A stretch of DNA of 64,000 nt from NCBI GenBank assembly GCA_947486785.1, contig CANKUU010000001.1, positions 124,001 to 188,000 on the forward strand, given 5' to 3'. Source of the stretch: an uncultured Flavobacteriaceae bacterium. Its GTDB lineage: Bacteria > Bacteroidota > Bacteroidia > Flavobacteriales > Flavobacteriaceae. Position 1 is the first letter of the stretch. Each line of letters begins with the position of its first letter. The notes beneath the pieces were generated by a model, which saw only the letters and a program-made list of their open reading frames with translations, was not told the origin of the DNA and made no database searches. Below, piece after piece: positions 56,945 through 64,000 of the stretch. A program made the position numbers and the translations under genes.

Positions 56945-58087
56945 TTAGAAGCCAAAATCTGCTTTTAGAGCATCGATCTTTTCTAAGGCCATTTCTTTGG
57001 TTAAAAAATCGATTTCATCCATGCCAAATGATTTTTCAAAGGTTTTAAGTGCTTTTTTTGGTTCGCCCATTTGTTCATAGAATTCACCTTCAAAGTAAAA
57101 ACCTAACATAGTACCAGGAAATTCTTCTTTACAAAGTTTTGAAAGGGGTTTTAAAGATGCATAATCTTCTTTTTTACGAACACCTGCATAAATTGCCATG
57201 ATATCATTTAATTCAACCGATTTTTTAATTCCGAAAAGATCTTTTATTCCTTGATATTTATCTGTCAAGTATTGTATTACGGGTTGGTCAGAAGTGAGAA
57301 TTTTAGTTTTATATTCTTTGGGGCTAATAGGTTTAAGCATACCAAATATATTGTCAAAAGCTTTACCAATACCATAAGTTACAATAGAGGTATGGTCTGC
57401 ACCTTTATATTCGTCAAAAAAGTAATGCAATGATTCTTTATTGATTTCTTTAATAGCCTTATTCATGGCCAATATTCGTGGGGTATTTTTGTTTTTTTCG
57501 CTTTCTAAAATTAATTGGTAAAAAATTTGACCCTCTATAGCATTTAGTCTTGACGGAAGCCTTGCTTCCATTTCAGGTGCAAGTTTTGGAGAAATATTTA
57601 TGAACGCGTTAAAAAGAGAATGTTCTTTAAAAAGCCAATAATTTTGAAAGTTGGCAGTAATATCATAACCCACCACCATTTTAAATGGTGCCGTACTGTA
57701 GTTAGAAGTTAAAAACGGAATTAACTCTGTACCTAGAAATTCAAAAAACTTTTTCGAATTATCGTCCGGCAAGCCATTACTTTCATCCCAAGCGCAATCA
57801 TCTAACCGAATACTATTTTTATTCTGGTTTACTCCAGCTATTATCATTTGCGGCATCCCGTGGAATTGGCTATAAAATTTAGAATTCGCCACCACTTGAT
57901 CGAAAAGATACTCTGCATCAAGAACCAAAATTATGGGGTATTTTTTTTCTTGGTCATAATTTTCTGGTATGTAATACCGCACATCACGCCGTTGTTGTAG
58001 TTTAAAAGATTCAAATATTTCTTGGGTTACCTGTGCATTAAGACCACAGCATAGCAAAAAGGAGAAGAGTAGTAAGAAACGTTTCAT
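56945..58087 (-). CDS. Esterase-fold protein without nucleophile, with C-terminal TPR-like part
   Basis: A 380-residue exported protein (signal MKRFLLLFSFLLCCGLNA). The N-terminal 260 residues match the esterase D/IroE-like alpha/beta hydrolase family: YYIPENYDQEKKYPIILVLDAEYLF, MIIAGVNQNKNSIR, ADHTSIV. The nucleophile elbow G-H-S-x-G is replaced by G-Y-D-I-T (in KMVVGYDITANF), so the serine is lost. The last 100 residues contain a TPR-like helix pair (GTMLGFYFEGEFYEQMGEPKKALKTFEKSF). It is probably a binding protein rather than an enzyme. It is in line with the flippase-panD-panC genes. Confidence 0.78.
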   Translation of the reverse strand: MKRFLLLFSFLLCCGLNAQVTQEIFESFKLQQRRDVRYYIPENYDQEKKYPIILVLDAEYLFDQVVANSKFYSQFHGMPQMIIAGVNQNKNSIRLDDCAWDESNGLPDDNSKKFFEFLGTELIPFLTSNYSTAPFKMVVGYDITANFQNYWLFKEHSLFNAFINISPKLAPEMEARLPSRLNAIEGQIFYQLILESEKNKNTPRILAMNKAIKEINKESLHYFFDEYKGADHTSIVTYGIGKAFDNIFGMLKPISPKEYKTKILTSDQPVIQYLTDKYQGIKDLFGIKKSVELNDIMAIYAGVRKKEDYASLKPLSKLCKEEFPGTMLGFYFEGEFYEQMGEPKKALKTFEKSFGMDEIDFLTKEMALEKIDALKADFGF

Positions 58088-58115
58088 ATTAAATGTTTTA
58101 CCTTAAAAATAGGTT

Positions 58116-59087
58116 TTAGCCTATTTTGTTTCTGTTTAGTAACGGTAATAACAGAAAAGATATTGCACCAAAAGTTACTACAATAAAGGTTTGTGAAATC
58201 CACATGATCCACCCAAACGCATCTCCAGAAACTTTACTAATACCGTAAATGGCAAGAGCTTTGCTTACGGCAATAGGGTAAAGACCAATGCCTCCGTTGG
58301 TAAACATCATAGCCAATGCACCTGCTACAAAGGCTACTAGTAAAGAGGTTAGCGATAATTGCATGGTTTCTGCAACAGTAAATTTAATCGCCCAAAACAT
58401 TCCTACGTAACAGATCCATATCACAAAGGTTTGAAACACAAAACTCCATTTTTTTTTCATTTTAAAAATGCTTAGTACTCCAGCTAATAAACCTTGAGTG
58501 AAAATTTTGAGCTTTAAAACAAAACTATTTTTTGATTTTCTTATCACAAACATAAAAACGATAAGCCCTATGATACCTGCGCCTAAAAACAAAATAATTC
58601 GGTTTAGCGGAATACCTTTGTCTTTTAAAAAAGATAGAATTATTTCTGTTTGTAAAAAAAAGGTAATTACGATTACTAATAACATCATAATCAGATCAAC
58701 TACTCTTTCTGTAACGATAGTGCCCAAGCCTTTTTCAAAGGGTACCCCTTCATAAGTTGCTAGTGCGGTAGGTCTTAGAATTTCACCCATTCTAGGGATC
58801 CCTAAATTGGCAAAATATGACATTAAAATAATAAGAATATTGTTGATAAGCCTTGGTTTAAAACCCATAGGATGTAACATATAATTCCAGCGAATTGCCC
58901 TAGCTAAGTAAGCTACAAGGCCCAAAAAAATAGATACTCCAACCCATAGCGGGTTCGCTTTTTTAATGTTTAATAAAATTAAAGTACGATCATCTACCGA
59001 AGTGTTATTATACCAATACCATACTAAAAACACACCCAGAAATATGGGTAGTATTGTTTTAATATTTTTTTTAAGAGAACTGCTCAA
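58116..59087 (-). CDS. Lysylphosphatidylglycerol synthase transmembrane (UPF0104) family protein
   Basis: A 323-residue inner-membrane protein with about eight helices and the family landmarks YLARAIRWNYMLHPMG, FANLGIPRMGEILRPTALATYEGVPFEKGLGTIVTERVVDL and GGIGLYPIAVSKAL. It has only the flippase-like membrane half of MprF, not the catalytic GNAT-like domain. Such proteins are predicted lipid or polyprenyl flippases. It starts one base after the panD stop and lies 28 bases before the esterase-like gene, so panC-panD-flippase form one unit. Confidence 0.88.
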   Translation of the reverse strand: MSSSLKKNIKTILPIFLGVFLVWYWYNNTSVDDRTLILLNIKKANPLWVGVSIFLGLVAYLARAIRWNYMLHPMGFKPRLINNILIILMSYFANLGIPRMGEILRPTALATYEGVPFEKGLGTIVTERVVDLIMMLLVIVITFFLQTEIILSFLKDKGIPLNRIILFLGAGIIGLIVFMFVIRKSKNSFVLKLKIFTQGLLAGVLSIFKMKKKWSFVFQTFVIWICYVGMFWAIKFTVAETMQLSLTSLLVAFVAGALAMMFTNGGIGLYPIAVSKALAIYGISKVSGDAFGWIMWISQTFIVVTFGAISFLLLPLLNRNKIG

Positions 59088-59088
59088 A

Positions 59089-59439
59089 TTATGTTAGTAG
59101 ATTATTTTCGGTATTCGGAAATACTAATGAAGGGTTGAAAGTTTTAGCTTCTTCAATATCCATTCTAGCGTAAGTGATTAAGATTAAAATATCACCAACA
59201 GCTACACGTCTTGAGGCAGCACCATTAAGAGTTATTTCACCACTTCGCCTTGGACCAGGGATAGCGTAAGTTTCTAAACGTTCACCATTGTTGTTATTAA
59301 CAATCTGAACTTTTTCGCCTTTAACAATGTTTGCAGCATCCATCAAATCTTCATCGATGGTAATACTTCCAATATATTCTAAGTCAGCGCCTGTGACTTT
59401 TACCCTGTGTATTTTAGATTTTACAACTTCAATCTGCAT
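59089..59439 (-). CDS. panD: Aspartate 1-decarboxylase
   Basis: A 116-residue pyruvoyl enzyme making beta-alanine from aspartate for pantothenate synthesis. The self-cleavage site is G24-S25 in EYIGSIT, from which the pyruvoyl group forms. Other family segments are [15 protein letters not shown] and [19 protein letters not shown]. The gene lies 13 bases after panC, which uses its product. Confidence 0.96.
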   Translation of the reverse strand: MQIEVVKSKIHRVKVTGADLEYIGSITIDEDLMDAANIVKGEKVQIVNNNNGERLETYAIPGPRRSGEITLNGAASRRVAVGDILILITYARMDIEEAKTFNPSLVFPNTENNLLT

Positions 59440-59452
59440 GGTACAAATTTAA

Positions 59453-60298
59453 TTAATTAAGTGCAATATTATCAATAAGTCTAATGCCATCAGCATAAAC
59501 GGCAATAAAAGCTCTGTATTTTTTATTTTTTATTTTTTTATCAATTGACTTTAAGGTCCTAACATCTGCAATCTCAAAATATTCTAATTTTAAATACGCA
59601 TTGGTTTGAAATTGAGCTGTAACCCAGTCTTTTACATATTTAGCACTATTCGTGCCAAATTTTACTTTAGCCTGTTCTAAAATTTTGTAGATAAATGAGG
59701 CTTCTTTTCGAACTAATTTTGAAAGTCTTTCGTTACGCGAACTCATAGCTAAACCACTTGATTCTCGAACAATAGGGCAGCCAATTATCTCTACAGGAAT
59801 TTTATGTAGTTCAACCATTTTTTTAATAATCTGTAGCTGTTGAAAATCTTTTTCGCCAAAATAGGCCCGATCTGGCTGAACAAGATTTAGTAAAGCCTCA
59901 ACAATAGTGCCTACTCCATTGAAGTGATCATCTCTAAAGGCGCCTTCCATCACTTTATCTAAACCGTTAAATTGATACGATTTAGTTGCTACAGTTTTTG
60001 TGTACATATCCTTTACGCTTGGCGCGAATATAACCAGGTCTTTAGAAATTGTTGACAATATATTAATGTCGGCTTCTAATGTTTTTGGGTATTTTTTTAA
60101 ATCCTCTTTATTATCGAATTGGGTGGGGTTCACAAAAATACTAACTACAACTTTTTGGTTTTCTGATATAGCTCTAGAAACTAAAGATAAATGCCCAGCA
60201 TGTAAAGCCCCCATAGTAGGTACAAATCCTATTTTTTGATTTTTTTGCCGTGGTATAAGTTGTGATAATAGCTCTTGTTGTGTGGTTACGAGTACCAT
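59453..60298 (-). CDS. panC: Pantothenate synthetase
   Basis: A 281-residue ATP-dependent ligase joining pantoate and beta-alanine. Motifs: VPTMGALHAGHLSLV (HIGH-type nucleotide loop), VSIFVNPTQFDNKEDLKKYP, PDRAYFGEKDFQQL and PIVRESSGLAMSSRN. A -7 element TAAGTTTG on the minus strand (plus-strand CAAACTTA 60319-60326) lies about 20 bases upstream. It heads the panC-panD-flippase-esterase-like series and is divergent from the GT5 gene. Confidence 0.96.
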   Translation of the reverse strand: MVLVTTQQELLSQLIPRQKNQKIGFVPTMGALHAGHLSLVSRAISENQKVVVSIFVNPTQFDNKEDLKKYPKTLEADINILSTISKDLVIFAPSVKDMYTKTVATKSYQFNGLDKVMEGAFRDDHFNGVGTIVEALLNLVQPDRAYFGEKDFQQLQIIKKMVELHKIPVEIIGCPIVRESSGLAMSSRNERLSKLVRKEASFIYKILEQAKVKFGTNSAKYVKDWVTAQFQTNAYLKLEYFEIADVRTLKSIDKKIKNKKYRAFIAVYADGIRLIDNIALN

Positions 60299-60357
60299 AG
60301 ATAAAATTTTAAAGCGAGCAAACTTACTATAATTACTGCTAATCTGTATAATTTTTG

Positions 60358-60365
60358 TAATTTTG
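60358..60365 (+). promoter_or_regulatory. -7 element for the GT5/DUF4270 genes
   Basis: TAATTTTG at 60358-60365, 48 bases before the ATG at 60414 and back to back with the panC -7 element (60319-60326, minus). No clear TTG is seen at the -33 distance. Confidence 0.4.
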
Positions 60366-60413
60366 CAGCTGCGATTATAATATTAACCGCAGCTAAATTC
60401 AAACATCTCCTTT

Positions 60414-61223
60414 ATGAACGGTAAAAAGATATTATTTGTATCTTCAGAGTTAGTACCATATTTGCCAGAGAATGAAGTCTCTCTTATGTCTTATGAAACG
60501 CCAAAAATGGTAAATAGCAAAGGGGGTCAGATTCGAATATTCATGCCAAAATATGGCAATATTAATGAGCGTAGGCATCAATTGCACGAAGTTATTCGTT
60601 TGTCTGGTATGAACCTTGTTATCAATGATGTAGATATGCCATTGATAATTAAGGTTGCGTCTATACCACGTGAAAGAATTCAAGTGTACTTTATCGATAA
60701 TGACGAGTATTTTAAAAGAAAGTCTACTTTTTCAGACGAAAATGACAATTTATTTCCAGATAACGATCAGCGTGCTATTTTCTTCGCAAAGGGGGTAGTA
60801 GAAACGGTTAAAAAATTAAACTGGTCACCAGATATTATACATATTCACGGCTGGATGGCATCGCTTCTGCCATTGTACCTTAAAAAGTTTTACGCAGACG
60901 AACCTCTTTTTGGTGACAGTAAAATAGTTACTTCTGTATATGGGCAATCTTTTGAAGGAGAGCTTAGTAAAGATATTGTTAATAAGATAGCTTTTGATGG
61001 CTTTTCTCAAGAAAGCATCGCACACCTTGCAGAGCCCAATTATAATAATTTGTTAAAAGTTGCAGTAGATTATTCAGATGCAGTTATTTTAGCCTCGGAA
61101 GAAATTCCTGAGGAGTTAACAAACCATATTTCCAACCTTGAAAAACCAGTGTTACCGTTTGTGTCTTTACAAGAATTTGAAGAGGCTTATGCTAATTTTT
61201 ATAACACCGAAGTTTTAAAATAA
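60414..61223 (+). CDS. Standalone GT5 (glycogen/starch synthase N-terminal) domain protein
   Basis: A 269-residue protein equal to only the N-terminal Rossmann half of GT5 glycogen synthases: KKILFVSSELVPYL (the ADP-glucose loop region, with K-x-G-G replaced by NSKGG further on), MPKYGNINERRHQL, DNDQRAIFFAKGVVE and IIHIHGWMASLLPLYLK. The GT-B C-terminal half with the E-x7-E motif is absent and no matching second ORF follows. This short form is usual in Bacteroidota; whether it has catalytic activity is not known. The DUF4270 gene starts 5 bases after its stop. Confidence 0.88.
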   Translation: MNGKKILFVSSELVPYLPENEVSLMSYETPKMVNSKGGQIRIFMPKYGNINERRHQLHEVIRLSGMNLVINDVDMPLIIKVASIPRERIQVYFIDNDEYFKRKSTFSDENDNLFPDNDQRAIFFAKGVVETVKKLNWSPDIIHIHGWMASLLPLYLKKFYADEPLFGDSKIVTSVYGQSFEGELSKDIVNKIAFDGFSQESIAHLAEPNYNNLLKVAVDYSDAVILASEEIPEELTNHISNLEKPVLPFVSLQEFEEAYANFYNTEVLK

Positions 61224-61228
61224 TCTGA

Positions 61229-62878
61229 ATGAACTTTTTAAAGAGATTTAAATTTACCACACTAGTGGTAATCTTGTTTGTCGTCGTATCCTGTGAGCAA
61301 AAAGAATCTGCCCTTGGAGCTAGTATCGTTGGTGGTGATCCTTTTATTACCGATAAGGCTGTGTTCGAAGTATCTGCAGTTAATACCAAGATATCTGCGG
61401 TGCAAACAAATCAACTTCCTGTTTATCAACTAGGCGTTTTTAATGATCCTGTTTATGGTAAGACGGTAGCAACGATTACTTCTCAAGTTCAATTGGCTGG
61501 GTCAAATCCAACTTTTGGAGAAACCAAGGAGTCTGAAGAGTTAACTAATGATAATAAAATAGTTGAAGATGAAAAAATCGATAGTGTTGTCGTGTACATT
61601 CCATTTTTTGTAGAGCCCATTACTTCTTCAGAAACTACCGAAGCTAACATTGCAAAGGAATTTCAAATAGATAGTATTTACGGGGATACAACACAAACTT
61701 TCTCTTTAAAAATTCAAGAATCTACTTATTTTCTAAGAGATTTAGATCCAAATTCTAATTTTGAGGAATCTCAGCAGTATTTTTCCAACCAGCAATTTTC
61801 TCCAGATTTTACAGATAAAGTTTTCTTTGAGGAGTCTAACCTTAGAATAAGTAATAAAGAAACTTTAATATTCAAATCTGAAGATGATGAATCTACCGAA
61901 GACATTGACGAGAGAACAACAGTAGAAAGAAGACTAAATCCTGGAATACGTGTTCGATTAAATGAGATTGGCGAAACTTTTTTTCAAGACAAACTGTTAA
62001 ACAAGGAAGGTAGCTCAGAATTAGTGAGTGCTTCAAATTTTAAAAACTTTATTAGAGGAATACACTTATCGGTAGAACCTTCTTCAGAAGAATTATTATT
62101 CTTGATAAATCTGTTACAAGCTAAGGTTGAGGTGTATTACCAGTATGACGCTAAAGAAGATGACGAAATAGTTGAGAAACATTCGATGTACACGCTTTCT
62201 CTGCTAGCTGGAAATGCGAACAACTTTATTGGAAATGCGGTGAATACGTACGTAAATGAAGATTATCCAGAAGAAATAGTTAATGCTTTAAACGATACCG
62301 ATAGTAACGCATCTAGGTTATATTTAAAAGGAGGATCAGGTTCTTATGCTACGCTCTCGCTCTTTAAAAATGCAGAGGAAGAGATTCGTCAGATAAAAGC
62401 AAATAACTGGATAATTAATGAAGCAAATTTAACACTCTACGTGGATCAAAACGCTACAGGATCTGTGGGAGAAGAGCCGCCTAGATTGTATTTATTTAAT
62501 GCAGATACAAATGCCCCAATTTATAATATTCTAACAGAAACAAATGTTAGTGAATCGCCACTTGGTGTATTTTTAAACTACGATGGAATACTTCAAAAAA
62601 CAGGAGATCGGGGTGTAAAATATAAGCTAAATATTACAGATCATATAAACAATATTGTTTTAAGAGATTCAGTAAATGCCCCTTTGGGACTTCAAGTAAC
62701 TGCTGACATTAGAATCAGTGGTGCTAGCGATGCAATTCTTGATGGTGGCGAAGTTCAGGAATTGCCTGCTTCTTCAAATTTAACACCTTTGGGCACGGTA
62801 TTGTACGGAAGTAATGTTCCACCAGCTGAGCAAAGTAAGAAACTAAAGTTAGAGATATTCTACACTAAAACGGACTAG
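61229..62878 (+). CDS. DUF4270 family lipoprotein
   Basis: A 549-residue predicted lipoprotein (signal ending VVVSC, Cys22). The body is the DUF4270 family: ITDKAVFEVSAVNTKISAVQTNQLPVYQLGVFNDPVYGKT near the start, repeated beta segments, and LYLKGGSGSYATLSLF with NEANLTLYVD near the end. It begins 5 bases after the GT5 gene and lies before glmS, an order conserved in flavobacteria. Function unknown; it is likely exposed on the outer membrane. Confidence 0.9.
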   Translation: MNFLKRFKFTTLVVILFVVVSCEQKESALGASIVGGDPFITDKAVFEVSAVNTKISAVQTNQLPVYQLGVFNDPVYGKTVATITSQVQLAGSNPTFGETKESEELTNDNKIVEDEKIDSVVVYIPFFVEPITSSETTEANIAKEFQIDSIYGDTTQTFSLKIQESTYFLRDLDPNSNFEESQQYFSNQQFSPDFTDKVFFEESNLRISNKETLIFKSEDDESTEDIDERTTVERRLNPGIRVRLNEIGETFFQDKLLNKEGSSELVSASNFKNFIRGIHLSVEPSSEELLFLINLLQAKVEVYYQYDAKEDDEIVEKHSMYTLSLLAGNANNFIGNAVNTYVNEDYPEEIVNALNDTDSNASRLYLKGGSGSYATLSLFKNAEEEIRQIKANNWIINEANLTLYVDQNATGSVGEEPPRLYLFNADTNAPIYNILTETNVSESPLGVFLNYDGILQKTGDRGVKYKLNITDHINNIVLRDSVNAPLGLQVTADIRISGASDAILDGGEVQELPASSNLTPLGTVLYGSNVPPAEQSKKLKLEIFYTKTD

Positions 62879-62971
62879 TTTTCAGTTTGTTAAGCGATGA
62901 ATTTTAGATTCTATCTAAATTACTGCCGAAATATAAAACACTTATCAAAATTTTACGTTCTAAAACTAAAG

Positions 62972-63000
62972 CAGGTTAACTTCTAAAAGAACCTGGTTTT
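62972..63000 (+). terminator. Weak hairpin terminator before glmS
   Basis: CAGGTT (62972-62977) pairs with AACCTG (62990-62995), loop of 12, followed by GTTTT. It is short but placed between the DUF4270 stop and glmS. Confidence 0.4.
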
Positions 63001-63027
63001 AATAATTAACACCCCAAAAAGAAATTT

Positions 63028-64000
63028 ATGTGTGGAATTGTTGGATATATTGGACATAGAGAAGCTTACCCGATTATTGTAAAGGGACTTCAAAGACTAG
63101 AGTATAGAGGATATGACAGTGCCGGAGTCGCTATTTTTGATGGTAAAAACATCAATTTAGCCAAAACCAAAGGCAAGGTTGAAGACTTAAACAAGAAAGC
63201 TTTAAGTACCATATCGCTAAAAGGTAATTTAGGATTAGGCCATACGCGTTGGGCGACCCACGGTGTGCCCAATGACGTTAATTCACATCCGCATTATTCT
63301 AATTCAAACAATCTGGTAATTATTCATAATGGAATTATCGAAAATTATGAAGCAATAAAGAAAGAATTATCCAAAAGGGGTTATGTTTTTCATTCAGATA
63401 CCGATACTGAGGTGTTGGTTAACTTGATTGAAGAAGTGCAAAAGAAAGAAGATGTAAAATTAGGAAAAGCAGTACAAATTGCATTAAATCAAGTAGTTGG
63501 AGCTTATGCGATTGCAGTTTTTGATAAAAGAAAACCAGACGAAATTGTCGTTGCAAAATTAGGAAGCCCTTTAGCCATAGGATTAGGCGATAACGAATTT
63601 TTTATTGCATCAGATGCTTCTCCTTTTATAGAGTTTACCAACAATGCGGTATATCTAGAAGATGAAGAAATGGCCATTATTAGGCTAGGTAAAGAAATTA
63701 AGCTTCGTAAAATAAAGGATGATGCTGTGGCTTACCCCAATATTCTTGAACTTCAAATGAATTTAGAAGAGATTGAAAAAGGAGGCTATGAGCATTTTAT
63801 GCTAAAAGAAATTTACGAGCAGCCAAGAGCTATTTTAGATACGTATAGAGGCAGGTTAAGAGCGAGTGAGGGTATTGTAAAAATGTCTGGTATAGATGAT
63901 AATATTGAGAAGTTTTTAAATGCAAATCGCATTATTATAGTAGCCTGTGGTACATCATGGCACGCTGGTTTGGTAGCAGAATATATTTTCGAAGATTTAG
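63028..64000 (+). CDS. glmS: Glucosamine--fructose-6-phosphate aminotransferase, 5' part
   Basis: The first 324 codons are present. The protein starts MCGIVGYIGHREAYPIIVKG; the Cys after Met is the N-terminal nucleophile of the glutaminase domain, and LEYRGYDSAGVAIF, LGLGHTRWATHGVPN and HNGIIENY follow as in all GlmS. Near the end RIIIVACGTSWHAGLVAEY begins the first SIS (sugar isomerase) domain. It makes glucosamine 6-phosphate for peptidoglycan and lipopolysaccharide. No glmS ribozyme is expected or seen. The gene is cut by the window edge. Confidence 0.97.
   Translation, partial: MCGIVGYIGHREAYPIIVKGLQRLEYRGYDSAGVAIFDGKNINLAKTKGKVEDLNKKALSTISLKGNLGLGHTRWATHGVPNDVNSHPHYSNSNNLVIIHNGIIENYEAIKKELSKRGYVFHSDTDTEVLVNLIEEVQKKEDVKLGKAVQIALNQVVGAYAIAVFDKRKPDEIVVAKLGSPLAIGLGDNEFFIASDASPFIEFTNNAVYLEDEEMAIIRLGKEIKLRKIKDDAVAYPNILELQMNLEEIEKGGYEHFMLKEIYEQPRAILDTYRGRLRASEGIVKMSGIDDNIEKFLNANRIIIVACGTSWHAGLVAEYIFEDL

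Overview
The window looks like a chromosomal segment of a marine-type member of the Flavobacteriaceae (Bacteroidota). The DNA is AT-rich. Genes mostly lack Shine-Dalgarno sequences, and several are preceded by the Bacteroidota -7 element TAnnTTTG. Four large TonB-dependent receptors are present, three of them with an N-terminal carboxypeptidase-regulatory-like domain. Many lipoproteins and several conserved flavobacterial blocks occur (panC-panD-flippase-radA, standalone GT5 glycogen synthase-DUF4270-glmS, ileS-DksA-like-lspA). No rRNA, tRNA or CRISPR array was found.

Layout. 0-5.6 kb: a partial EamA transporter coupled to an ArsC-like reductase, an aspartate/glutamate racemase broken by one in-frame stop, a DinB protein, a DUF4163/DUF3298-like lipoprotein, a cystathionine gamma-synthase-like PLP enzyme and NADP-type glutamate dehydrogenase. 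5.7-9.4 kb: recO, a heme-receptor-like TonB protein and a lipoprotein built of helical repeats. 9.7-15.5 kb: ileS (IleRS2 type with an altered HIGH signature), a DksA-like regulator that has lost its zinc site, a secreted protein, lspA, and convergent 5-formyl-THF cyclo-ligase. 16-20 kb: uvrC and a patatin-POTRA-barrel protein. 20.6-25.4 kb: aromatic amino-acid catabolism (4-hydroxyphenylpyruvate dioxygenase, tryptophan 2,3-dioxygenase) with DUF3108 and M23 proteins; between hppD and the DUF3108 gene lies a strong candidate structured small RNA with its own terminator. 25.6-31.4 kb: pgi, a large TonB receptor, a four-helix membrane protein and a DUF1080 protein. 31.7-37 kb: a divergent locus of a secreted endonuclease/phosphatase-family enzyme, a TonB receptor and a DUF5689-lamin-tail lipoprotein, probably an uptake system. 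37-39.8 kb: a small protein resembling a degenerate ClpX zinc finger, and katG.

39.8-43 kb is an accessory pocket: two tiny ORFs, a MITE-like IS982 derivative, an MBL-fold protein, an isolated perfect hairpin and an ankyrin protein. 43.3-53 kb returns to core genes: an omega-amidase-like protein, an Ig-like lipoprotein, comF, two tandem coiled-coil paralogs that both appear to start with TTG, glyS, a TonB receptor and xth. 53-54 kb is a second scar: the C-terminal remnant of a secreted protein abutting another internally deleted IS982-family element that shares its deletion junction with the 40-kb copy. 54.2-64 kb: an aldo/keto reductase, radA, an esterase-fold protein lacking its nucleophile, a flippase-like protein, panD, panC, standalone GT5, a DUF4270 lipoprotein and the 5' part of glmS.

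No single multi-gene system here is clearly new. The most promising items are the candidate small RNA (21.89-22.01 kb), the two related IS982 deletion derivatives, the altered IleRS signature, the nuclease/TonB/lamin-tail locus and the repeat lipoprotein. All identifications are by reading sequence motifs; no database search was run.
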